From: Mucor racemosus
Lineage: Eukaryota; Mucoromycota; Mucoromycetes; Mucorales; Mucoraceae
Assembly (NCBI GenBank): GCA_027405735.1
Contig: JAPEHQ010000003.1
Coordinates: forward strand, 1,426,001-1,490,000
DNA: 64,000 nucleotides
Direction of reading: 5' to 3'
The translations under genes and the position numbers were made by a program. Below, piece by piece: positions 23,455 through 33,869 of the stretch (position 1 is its first letter; each line of letters begins with the position of its first letter). The notes below the pieces were generated by a model, which was not told the origin of the DNA, searched no databases, and saw nothing but the letters and a program-made list of their open reading frames with translations.

Positions 23455-25232
23455 TTAATTATCATATTTGCATTCGACTATTCGTCTACTTAAAATCTCA
23501 TAAACCCATCGAATAGCATCTGAATTAATTCGTTGACAGTTGTTTAATATTAATCTCTCCAAGGTTCCTTGATGTGTTGCTACTACCTGTTGTAACCCAA
23601 CGCCTGTTACATTATTACAGTGAGATATATCTAATTTCCGCAATTGCTTGGTAACCACCTTCAAATCATTGAGCACACTGTCAGTAACATCTGATATCCA
23701 TGACATTGTTAATTCCTGAATTGTTGGGCATGATGAAACAATCGTATGTAAATTCCATTCTTCTAATGCGATTAATTTGTCAATATTTAAAATCTCTATA
23801 CATGGTAAACCGGGTTCAATAGCAAGTCTAGCCAATGTATTATCCATCGATGGACAATCAAATATTGAAAGCTGTCTTATCGTTTTATAATCTCTTTTGA
23901 TTATATAATCCAATAATTCACCAGTAAATGATATATCACCCCGTACAAGACATCTTTCAAGTCCTGCTTTGGATGTACTTAATTCTGATAAAGGCCATTT
24001 TGTATTTACTTTATAATTTGATCCATTGGTATAATAAAGCTGTTTCAAATTAGGCAGGGACATTAAAGCTATAAATGCATCTCTAAACGTAACATCCATC
24101 GTTTTCATTTCCAAGACATTCAATAGTTTACACTGTGATAATATCCAATTTGCATTAGTGTCTCCATTTATAGAAAGCCTCATATGGGTTAAATTTGTAG
24201 GTGTAGCATTTTGTCGCAGATCATCCATATCTCCTGTTTCAATTCCAATCATCGAAAGGTGTGTCAATCTAGAGCATAGCGGTATTACCTCTTTAAATAC
24301 AACAGCTACTTCTATATCACATTCATCGATTTTTAAATTCTTTACATGTTTACCAACTAGTCTCAACATGCGTAAAAATATACTTCTCGGTATATCACAT
24401 CTCACAAAATCTATAGAGTTATATGAGTAAATTTTTCCAAAACTGATATTGATCTAAATTCACCTAAAACTTCAACATATTGACAATTTTCATCTATAAG
24501 CAATTGTAATATCTTTTTCATTCTATTTTGGTCTGCATCCATCATAGCAAGCCTTCTAATATGGCGACCTTGCGCATAACTAAGGTAATTCTTGATGGTT
24601 GTATAAGAAACTTTTTTATCTCCAAAATCCAAATCTCGCCACATTCCTGACCATCCAAGAGCAAATCCTCGCCATGTTTGAGAAACACCTGTGCATTGAA
24701 TACGCCGATCAAATGAAAGCATAGAAAATATAAGAGAAATAACATCATATGGTAAAATCTTCATAAAATCATGGCAAGGAGGTGGTGAAGCTTTTTTTTC
24801 CGCAATGGCTTTTATAGATGAAATTTGCTGATATCTTTTATCTTGAGTATCGACACGAGTCAATGCTCGTTTATAAATATTCACAGCTTGTTTATACTTT
24901 TGTTGCAGTGATAACACTTTTCCAGCTCTTAAATACCCTCTTGCTTCTCTGGGTGCAATTTTAATAATACTCGCTGCATCTTGAAGAGCAAGATCAAGTT
25001 CGTTTAGTTTTTCGTAAGAAGCAGCGCGACAATCAATAATTGTAATGTGGTTAGGATTCAAACCAAGTGCTCTAGTAAAAAGTGCCACAGATTCTTTATA
25101 CTTGTTTTCTTTAAATGCTGCACTTGCATCTTGAAAAACTTGCTTCCATGGCTCTCCTGAACTATTTGATGGTGCTAATTTCGGTTGCTTTACTTTAGCA
25201 GATTCAGCTGAAGTCTGTTTTCGTTTGTACAT
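23455..25232 (-). CDS. pof3: TPR / F-box / leucine-rich-repeat protein (Pof3/Dia2-like)
   Basis: Two exons: 25232-24464 and 24410-23455, with a 53-nt intron (GTGAAT...CTATAG). Together 1725 nt, 574 residues. TPR helices span about 28-130 (WKQVFQDASAAFKENKYKES, ALFTRALGLNPNH, GYLRAGKVLSLQQKYKQAV). An F-box follows at about 155-205 (ILPYDVISLIFSMLSFDRR, TWRGFALG). Leucine-rich repeats fill about 220-574 (LRKLDISHCNNVTGVGLQQV, LERLILNNCQRINSDAI). The order TPR-F-box-LRR and the length match fission yeast Pof3 and budding yeast Dia2, SCF substrate receptors for genome stability and replisome disassembly. The start is the Met before YKRKQTS; the frame stays open upstream only through a non-ATG codon. 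Skipping the intron would split the gene into two apparent ORFs. Confidence 0.85.
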
Positions 25233-25597
25233 GGTAAAGTATGAAAATGCAACTGAGGTTTTTGAACAATAGGTGTGGCTTTTTGCAGTATATTGTATGC
25301 GGAGTTGCCTGGTACCATGATTATCATCATCAGATCCATTATTTATCCTTTTCAAGGCATAATTCGTTTCAATCTAGGCCTTGCCTTGATCATCAGGGAA
25401 AACTTAAGACATACTTAGCTGTAAATAGTCAAATTATAGCATTGTGCTAAAAAGTATTATAGCGCAAACTATACATTGTTAATTTTTGATTTTGGTAAAC
25501 AGCACTTTTTGGCACGAAGCCAATTAATATTTCAAATAAGTATCATAATTACTTATCAGACTTATTTATTTCCAAAAAACAAATACCAGTGTATAGC

Positions 25598-25948
25598 TCA
25601 TACACCAAAGTTTATCACGGTATATAGTTTTAGCATAAAAGCTATAGTCAAAAATGTGAATAAACTCTTCAAGTAGAGAAAGAGTGCAAATCTGGGCCTA
25701 AAAACTAAATCCGAATTTTTATATGAAAAATATAAAAGACCACCTATCAAACCACCAACACAAAATAAGACCACGGCAAATCCCCAAAGGACACTCGACA
25801 TTGGAAGACAATCAGGAAATATATTATTTGCAACATGAGATACTCCATTAATGCAGGCATGAGTTACCTCTCCAGGAACATTGGGATAGCCAGTAACCCA
25901 TCGATTAGAAAATGATCCAATAGAAGAGATTAAAACGCAATATACCAT
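25598..25948 (-). pseudogene. 5' fragment of an MFS sugar transporter
   Basis: 116 codons from ATG 25948. The first ~75 residues match the start of GLUT-type sugar transporters: a first membrane helix (VYCVLISSIGSFSNRW), GYPNVPGEV, a Cys-containing extracellular loop ending in C(L)P, then the second helix WGFAVVLFCVGGLIGGL. After GGLIGGL the family motif (D-x2-GRR) is missing and the frame drifts into unrelated hydrophobic sequence, with no good donor site at the break. No downstream exon was found before the repeat nest. It is a truncated copy or degraded gene. Confidence 0.6.
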
Positions 25949-26440
25949 GTAGCATGGTAGTTTAAGATCAATTCAGTCCACGTTGTGTAAAAAATATGCG
26001 TTTCAAATATTGTGTAAATAAAAGGGATAATCATCTTTTACCTTTTATATCATTTAGTGAAAACCTGTCCAGGCATTAATAAGCCTAAATCAAATCCATT
26101 TTTTTAGTTGATGATCTATTGTATGTACATTGATGATGTTTATATATCTGGTACAGGCGTATGCAATGTTCAGAAATAGCGGACCGAATTATGGCCGCGG
26201 AGATGATTGTTTTTATGTGGCGAGAAAAGATTCATCTTTGTAACATTGATCAGATGTTGATTTTCGCGACATACAAGGGCAAATAAGAAAAATTAACGAT
26301 ATGTCACACATGTTTGGTATATAAAAAAATTGTTGATTAAGACTTAAATATACACAACTCTTATTACAGATCCTGTTTTGCGGAATGGAATTTTTTTTAA
26401 GTCTGGTAAGTGGTAACATAAATTGACATTTATCATAAGG
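25949..26440. other. interval between transporter fragment and repeat A
   Basis: AT-rich, no convincing coding frame. The minus-strand frame at 26213-26485 has no family features and overlaps the edge of repeat A. Confidence 0.4.
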
Positions 26441-26546
26441 CGGGCTGACGATACGTCTGATACTACTGTAAATGGAACCAGTCAATTTAATTTATAGAAT
26501 TTGAATTCAAATACCGAGGAATCATTTTTAAGTGTTGCTTGAGTTG

Positions 26547-26648
26547 GTTCTGGAAAGCATTGAATAGACTGGCTTGGGGCAAAGAGGGTAAAGAGGCGGT
26601 AATAGGTTCCCGTGATGGCCATGTTTATATTTATGAGATTGGAGAGGT
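26547..26648 (+). pseudogene. captured WD40-propeller exon fragment in repeat A copy 2
   Basis: An open stretch reading KALNRLAWGKEGKEAVIG, then SRDGHVYIYEIGE, followed at once by GTAAGA. This is one WD40 blade (hydrophobic-W ... G-S-x-D-G-x-V-Y-I-Y-E). It most resembles the last blades of dynein intermediate chains, though that assignment is from memory of the family and uncertain. Copy 3 (31138-31236) preserves the same exon with DKEGKKAVIG and DGHVYVYDIGE before GTAAGG. Copy 1 is frameshifted and copy 4 lacks it. It is an exon with its own donor site, not a complete gene. Confidence 0.5.
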
Positions 26649-26926
26649 AAGACTAAAACTTAATTTAAATTACCTCATTTAGCGCAATAATTATAAATCA
26701 AGTCTATATTATCATCAAATAATCTACCACACAATATTGACATGTAAAAATATTTACAGTAATTCGCTTGTATCAAGTGGATACAGCATCATAAATTCTT
26801 GAAAAAGTTCTCAAATATTATAAAATCTCTTATTTTTAAGATGTACAAGGCTTATAAGCCGCATATTAATTTCGAAAATTATTCTTGTCCAGATCATCAA
26901 TTTTGACATTTTTTAAATTTTTTTTT

Positions 26927-28692
26927 TTTTTTTTTTTTTTTACTCTCTGGTAATAGGTCCTTGGTCCGTCCCGATTTGTTTCATCTTGCTCGTAGGCTCC
27001 AATTTCAATGGTATGATGAGTTTAGTCCATCATATATCAAATATCTTGGTTACCCTATCTGGTTCAGTAGTGATCAACGGGAAGCTTTCTGTCAGGAAAC
27101 ACTACAAACAATGCAGGCTTCCCTTGATAGGCATATGACACGAAACATTTCTGTTTATGGTCGAGCCCGAATGGTTAATTCACTCTTCCTTGCTCGCTTT
27201 TGGCATTTCTTACGGAATACAACTTTACCTCTTAGCTTCATCAAGAAGATCTCCTCTATGGTGTACCAATTCGTTTGCTACAAGATATTTCCTCCTATGA
27301 AGAAGGCAGTTATCTACTCCCCTAAGGAACTAGGTGGTCTGTCCGTCATTGATATTACGGTGCAACAACACATTTTACAACAACGATATGTGCGTGCCCT
27401 GCTTCTAGACAACAACGTCTCTCGTCCGATACCTAACTTTCTAATGCAGACGTTGTCCATGTTCATCCAAGTGAGCTATGGGGCTTCTCACCCCCACCTG
27501 CCACTGTTGTTTCGAAATTATCGTCTAGGCTCTCCTCTTTCTGGTTTACATTGCCTGCTTCCCCTTCTTCGTTCGGTGGACGCCTTCTTCGTTCAAGACT
27601 CTTGGGATAATTGTCAATTATCGTTGGAAACTATGTTACAATTACCTTTTACTGCATTATGCCAACAAGATAATACAGAACCCAGCATTACTCAACATAA
27701 TCTGATCCGTCGAAAACCAGTGCATAACTTTTTAGAACCAAGTCGTTTTCAGGATTCCTTAGTCTTCAAGTCAAGAGCCCAGTGCTCCAATCCCGGCCTT
27801 CTGAACAAGATTACAAGAGCAGTTAGTTCTGCTACTTTGCAGTTTACAACCAAGTTCCAGGTTTATCTGGTTCCTCCCTCTGGCCCAATACCCAGGGATA
27901 TTTTGAATGGTGGCGTTGACTTTTCTCCGTACCTCTGCCACAAACTAAACTACCAAGGCATAATGGTCTTGTCCATGACTAATACCCAGCTCCGTGATAT
28001 GTATATGCGAGATCATCCTCCCATAAACCGATCTCAGGTGGATCTAAATCGACTCACGATGGCGTCTTTTCTCCACACTAAAATGCCTAGTGCAGCCCGT
28101 AACCTGTGGTTCAGGTTGATACATAACAAAGTCTCTTCCAAGGCAAATTTGGCTCACATCCTCCGTCTTCCTGATGAAATGTGCGTATACTGTGGATTGC
28201 GGGAAACAACCTCCCACATGCTGTTTACCTGTCCAGCTCACCATGAGATTTGGCGGAACTACTTCGCTTTGGTCTTCGTACCGTCTGAACCTCTCAATCC
28301 GGGTAAGCTCTACAAGGACGTAATGGCCCTCAATCTTGCTGATTACCGTCTCCTGGACTCACCTCTTCGGGTCTCAACTTTTGAAGCAGTTACTTGTGTG
28401 ATTACAGCCATCTGGCGTGCCAAATGGCGCAATTATTTTGATTCAGTTGATTTTGACAATCAATCCGTTGTGGACCGTGCCATGATCAACTTGAGACACT
28501 TATCGTCTTTAAACTTTTGTAAATAGTTCTTTGCCTCCCCGAGACGGGTTACTTACTATTACACCCGCTCTCCTTTTTATTATAGTCCTATTAATTCCAT
28601 TAATATTTCTTTTATTTTATGAGTTTATTCATTTTAAACCTGACTTTTAATCATTAATAAATCTTCATACTTACAAACAAAAAAAAAAAAAA
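26927..28692 (+). mobile_element. 5'-truncated LINE (non-LTR retrotransposon)
   Basis: A 15-bp target duplication TTTAAATTTTTTTTT flanks the insert (26912-26926 and 28693-28707). The insert starts in a poly-T stretch, ends in a poly-A run (28678-28692), and sits inside repeat A, whose uninterrupted sequence is visible in copies 1, 3 and 4. 5' truncation, poly(A) and duplication together are the signature of target-primed reverse transcription. Confidence 0.9.
26943..28526 (+). pseudogene. LINE reverse transcriptase, C-terminal half with zinc knuckle
   Basis: An open frame of about 527 codons ending in TAG/TAA at 28526. It is already open at the truncated 5' end, so the first codons are not a start. 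IKYLGYPIW and SVYGRARMVNSLFLARFWHF match the thumb/connector region after the RT palm in fungal LINEs. Near the C terminus is CVYCGLRETTSHMLFTCP, a CX2CX7HX4C zf-RVT knuckle. The palm with the YADD box and any endonuclease are missing. The frame is intact over 1.5 kb, and its base composition is less AT-rich than the flanks, both signs of a fairly recent insertion. Confidence 0.88.
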
Positions 28693-30344
28693 TTTAAATT
28701 TTTTTTTCTGATTTTGCAAATCTAGAGTTAATTATACTACCAATTATAAAAACAAAAAATATGCACATATACCGAATTTAGCGCTCTTTTTCCTCAATAA
28801 AAAATAGCAAACATTTTTATTGCAAAATATTGTATGAAAATCCTTTAACCAAAAAACCGTTTTTTGGGCAAAAGTACAAGGTTTCATTACTTAATATTTA
28901 ATATTAAGCTTTTATAAAATTTATATGAGCTATGGCTACAACTTTCTCTCACAATGTAGTATATTTAAACGTTGATTTTGGTATCAAAAATTGATTTTTC
29001 TGTTTTTTGATCAAAATCATGGGTATTGGTAAGGATAAAATGAGCCACCGAAAATGTCCGCTACAAAATCTGAATTTTCAGACCGTACATGGTTAAATAT
29101 AAGAAAAGTAAAAAAAAACACATTCTTATTTAAAAATTAGATATATACCATAGTCTAAGGTCTAAGAGACTTAGCTGTTCGATCTTGCTATGATGCTCAA
29201 TTACGACGTCGCTCTGCGGGCTCGCTTTTGCAATTTTTTAACGAATGTATGATATGACAGGCGGTTTTTCTGGTAGAAAAATGCATGTTTCTATGATAAC
29301 AGATATTGTCTATTGTTGTGTTTAATTTATGGTTTATGCGCTGTAATGCTGCTTTACATTGGCTGAAATGAACAATTTAACAGGGTTTTAATTGCACTAA
29401 ATAATGTAAAGCCTTGAAAATCCTTTTCTACGTGTGTTGTTTCTCTTATATTCCAAAGATATTATATTTGCAGTTTGATAAGGTAAATCAGACTATCAAG
29501 TTGGTATTCTTTCTTTTTTTTATCTGAGTACGCATGCTACCATAAGGGACTAATATTTTAAATATTAGGTAGCAGCCTATATTAGAGACTGATATTGTTA
29601 TTTAACCGCATTCTAATCAAGATCAACAAACATCGTTATTTACTACTGTATTGGTGGATGTACAGTATTTCTTGTTTAACAGATCAAATTGAAGACAGTG
29701 ATATTTATATCTACGCAATAAAAATCTAGAACTGGTTACCAACCCACAAAATGTTCCAGAAAAGTAATGAAATTTCAAATGATATGGAAATACAGTAAAA
29801 GAATAATCTGATGTCTTGCCTAATAGCTTATAACCATAGTTTTGATTGTAGCTATACTTAAAAACAAATATTTTGACACCTGACAATTCGTGAACTAAAA
29901 TAGTACGTTTAAAGAAGGTTAATTTGTTTAAATTTTATGTGTAATAAAGTAACATTTATAGCTGCATTATAGATTTGGCTTGCATATAAATTTAAACAGT
30001 AAGTGTTATTCAAGTTTATGCTCGAGCAAAAACCATAGTTATTGTAAGCATTATAGCTATAAACATATTTGCAAATAATGATAATCGTAAATATGTTGGT
30101 TCTTGCATGTATTGCTGCTCTACATCAACAGCGTATTGAATTATATTATTATCTATAATCTATAATTCTGCACATTCAGGCTTCGCGTTGTGCTCGTGTG
30201 CAGTTTCTTTTGTTTTTCCCATGTGCATATTGTTATCTTTTTAACCATATCCAGTCAACACAACAGCTCAAGCTATAGTGTACAGCCCACCTGCCTGGGC
30301 ACAATGAAATTATCTTGTGCAGCACAGATCGGCCGTAGTTATCG

Positions 30345-30580
30345 GTTTTCGAGGATATTAAACAGCCAATTTTGAAGCCAATTCCATTTCTAACTCATAT
30401 TGAAATGTAATTCTTATAAATAGTCTTTTAAACCAAGACCTAGAAGCTCTTGGTTCTTTCTTTTACCATTATTAGTTTTTCTAATAATAAAGCCTACGTT
30501 CTCCATGATAAATGTTACTAGTCTTTATTATTATTCGTTCTATAAATAAGATTGTATGTATCCATAAACTCTCAGTAGTG
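30345..30580 (+). repeat. repeat B fragment joined to repeat A copy 2
   Basis: Closely matches the reverse complement of 5255-5475 (TTAAACAGCCAATTTTGAAG, CCTACGTTCTCCATGATAA). A related shorter piece occurs at about 31375-31460 inside repeat A copy 3. Confidence 0.75.
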
Positions 30581-30974
30581 TTCACTCATTGCTATTAAAT
30601 TGCATAATTTAATATGCAGAAAACTCTTAAAGCATTCATTCCTTTGTTTTGGCAGTGCTACAAATCATCGTTTAATATGAGTAAATATTAATGAATCAGA
30701 AAAAATGCAACTGGTAAAAAACTGATATCCAACAATGTGCATCGAGCTCAAGATTGATAAAAGGTGTATTCATTGTGTAGTGGAAATCACAACATTTTGA
30801 TGGATAGAAATTACATGACTAAGGGGTTGTGTTTGCCTCAGGACTTTTAAAACAACGGTTTAATAGCATATTTTACCAAACCTACTTAGATGTTAAATAC
30901 TTGCCATATGCTATTAGTATCATCGTGTTTTTTATTTAATTGCTGTATTATTAAAAATCAAGTTTTGCATAGCT
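30581..30974. other. unassigned repeat-nest sequence
   Basis: AT-rich; no frame or repeat partner recognised. Confidence 0.4.
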
Positions 30975-30989
30975 TATAACAATGACAAT

Positions 30990-32700
30990 AGGATGTTTCT
31001 GATTTTAAATTGACATTTGTCATGAGGCGGACTGATGATACATTTGATACTACTGTAGATAGAACCAGTCAATTTAATTAATGGAATTTGAATGCAAATA
31101 CCGAGGAACCATTTGTAACTACTATTTAAGTTGACTCTAGTAAAGCACTGAATAAATTGGCTTGGGACAAAGAGGGTAAAAAGGCTGTAATAGGTTCCAG
31201 TGATGGCCATGTTTATGTTTATGATATTGGAGAGGTAAGGCTAAAAATCAATGTAAACCATCTATAATTGTAGGTTTTTGCCTATTATTTATGTTAAATC
31301 TCATTTCAATCCCATATTGAACCTGACATCCAAATGGAATTGAAATGGTATAAATACTTTTAGAATCCAGGACCTGATGGTTCCTGGCTTCCTTTTTTAA
31401 CTTAATAATAAAAACCCTACGTTCTCCATGATATAATCGCTTGTAGTCTTTATTTTATTTGTATTGGGAATAATCGTTATCTACATATACAGTACCTCTC
31501 AATAATAATGCAATAACCATAAAGTAAGACTATATTATCATCAAATAATCTACCACACAGTATCAACATGTACAAATATTTACAGTACTAAGCTTGCATC
31601 AAGTGGATGCAGCATCATAAATCATAAATCCTTGAAAAAGTTCTCAAGTAATATAAAATCTCTTATTTTAAGACTTACACGGCTTATAAGCGGAATATTA
31701 ATCTCAAAAATTATTCTTATCCAGATCATCAATTTTGACATTTTTTAAATTTTTTTTTCTGATTTTGCAAATCTAGAGTTAATTATACTACCAATTATAA
31801 AAACAAAAAATATGCACATATACCGAATTTAGCGCTCTTTTTCCTCAATAAAAAATAGCAAACATTTTTATTGCAAAATATTGTATGAAAATTCTTTAAT
31901 CAAAAAACCATTTTTTGGGCAAAAGTACAAGATTTCATTACTTAATATTTAATATTAAGCTTTTATAAAATTTGTATGAGCTATGGCTACACCTTTCTCT
32001 CACAATGTAGTATATTTAAACGTTGATTTTGGTATCAAAAATTGATTTTTCTGTTTTTTGATCAAAATCATGGGTATTGGTAAGGATAAAATGAGCCACC
32101 GAAAATGTCCGCTACAAAATCTGAATTTTCAGACCGTACATGGTTAAATATAAGAAAAGTTTAAAAAAACGCTTTTTTATTTAAAACTGATATACCATAG
32201 TATAAGAGACTTAGCCGTTCAATCTTGCTGTCTTGCGATGCTCAATTACGGCGTCGCTCTACGAGATTGCTTTTGCAATTTTTTAATAAATGTATGATAT
32301 GACAGACGGTTATTCTGGTAGAAGAATGTGCAATTTAGCAGGATTTTAATTGCGCTAAATAATGTAACGCGTTGAAAATAATCCTTTTCTACGTGCGTTG
32401 TTTCTCTCTTTTTACTTTCACATTCCAAGGATATATTCACCGTTTGATAAAGCATACCAGGCAATCAAGCTAATATTCTTTTCTTTTATCTAAATACGCA
32501 TGCTAACATAAGGGACTAATATTTTTACTATAGGTAGCTGCCTATATTAGAGACTGATATTTTCATTTAACCGCATTTTAGGATCAAATATGATTATTTA
32601 CTACTGTATTGTTGGACGTATTTCTTGATTACCAGATCAAATCGAAAGTAATAATGTTTATATCTACTCAATAAAAAGCTAGAAATGCCTGTTTAGGATA
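30990..32700 (+). repeat. dispersed repeat A, copy 3
   Basis: Starts with the same TAAATTGACATTTGTCAT block as copy 2, carries the best-preserved WD40 exon (about 31138-31236), has a ~230-bp insert (31260-31490) that includes repeat-B-like sequence, then the common core to about 32350 and part of the right arm to about 32690. It lacks the rest of the right arm. Confidence 0.75.
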
Positions 32701-33197
32701 TTGACTAAATATTGGGCTGGATTATGTAATACTAATAATGAGCGCAGAATGTATAGTTCATCGTAAGTTCTTAATATGTTATCTGGACATGATCATTAGC
32801 GTTAGGAACTGGAATGAATGATACATATCAACTTTATCTCAATTATGGAATAAGGTGGAGCGATTTTATTATATATTATATTTAGTTTAAGAAGAGGTGA
32901 TATTATTGAAGCTGAGCCAATGGAAATTGTTACCGGCAATTCACATTGGTTTGTTCTGTTATAAAGAATATTCTATCTACTTATCTTTGCCTCCTCCTTG
33001 TCGGATCTGATTCTGGTCATATCTATTTACATCAAAATCTCATACAACTGGTCTCCCAACTTATGAAATCAAGATTCAACTATTGAATGTTACACCCTAT
33101 ATCCGCGCTCCTAAAACATATAAATACCTGATCTTCATACTCATAGCTTGACATCTTCATCTTTTTTTCTTACACATATACTTAATAAATATATCTA
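32701..33197. other. interval between repeat A copy 3 and MITE copy 2
   Basis: No coding signal; AT-rich with a short pyrimidine-rich patch near 32990-33010. Confidence 0.4.
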
Positions 33198-33693
33198 CAG
33201 TCGTGATTCGATTTAGTGGACTCATAAATAACGGATTTTCGATTTAATGGACAGTTTGAAATCTCCCGTTTTTTTTTTAATAATTTTACTGCCTAAATCC
33301 ACTGAATCGATTCAGTGGATAGTGGACAATTTCGTTTCTACCAGTCCACTATATTAGTAAAATATAAATACTATTGGATAAAACTGTATTTAGCCGGCAA
33401 TAGCTTGATCTGGTAGCCATGAAATTAGAAGAAATATGGAGAGTAACTAAATCACGTGCCTAATTTACCTCAGTCTTTTATTAAATTTCTTGTTATCCAC
33501 TGTTTAATTCAGTTGCTCGAATATGAAAAGCTTTTATTAAAAATATTGTTTAATACTATAAACTAGTAACGCCTTTTTATTCTCATTTTTTGATCCAGTA
33601 TTACGGAAAATGATTTATTTGATTTAGTGGAAAATTCGATTTAGTGGACACTTTTCTCCCTCCCAACGATTCCACTAAATCGAATCACGACTG
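33198..33693. mobile_element. pogo/Tc1-like MITE, copy 2
   Basis: 496 bp bounded by CAGTCGTGATTCGATTTAGT and its exact complement, flanked by TA (33196-33197 and 33694-33695). It is inverted relative to copy 1 at 7193-7673: the CCCTCCCAACGATTCC block lies at the right end here and, complemented, at the left end there. Non-coding. The termini are better preserved than those of copy 1. Confidence 0.9.
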
Positions 33694-33837
33694 TAGTTCT
33701 ATTTGTATTTTAGCTGATTATCTTAAGTATATATATAAACAACTCTTATTCAACAGAATTGCCTTATTGACGAGATGTACATCAATTTGGGATTTGAAAG
33801 AGTTCTGCCCATGTTCTTCTTTCGAAGGCCAAATGCG

Positions 33838-33869
<32 letters not shown>
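33838..33869. repeat. (AAC)n microsatellite
   Basis: About ten AAC triplets. The equivalent site in repeat A copy 1 (about 9654) has only a few imperfect units, so this is an expansion within copy 4. Confidence 0.85.

Larger units (their letters stand above)
26440..30340 (+). repeat. dispersed repeat A, copy 2, split by a LINE
   Basis: Colinear with copy 4 (33740-37375) and copy 3. Starts near TAAATTGACATTT (26417-26440). It carries the WD40-like exon at about 26547-26648 with an open frame, then the common AT-rich core (26650-26926 and 28693-29400) interrupted by the LINE. The right arm (29400-30340) contains a minus-strand frame at 29623-29886 that is also partly conserved in copy 4. It ends with a conserved block (GTGCTCGTGTGCAGTTTCTT ... 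GCAGCCCACCTG ... CTTGTGCAGCAC). The fragment 30345-30580 that follows is repeat B in reverse relation to copy 1. Confidence 0.75.

Noticed and set aside
24405..24411. Two separate genes, a TPR/F-box gene and an LRR gene
   Set aside because: A 53-nt intron joins them in frame, and the domain order matches Pof3/Dia2.
26213..26485. 90-codon minus-strand frame at the edge of repeat A
   Set aside because: Spans a repeat boundary and has no conserved counterpart in other copies.
29623..29886. 87-codon minus-strand frame in repeat A copy 2, partly matched at 35391-35597
   Set aside because: The two copies differ by stops and shifts, with no sign of protein-level conservation; treated as repeat sequence only.
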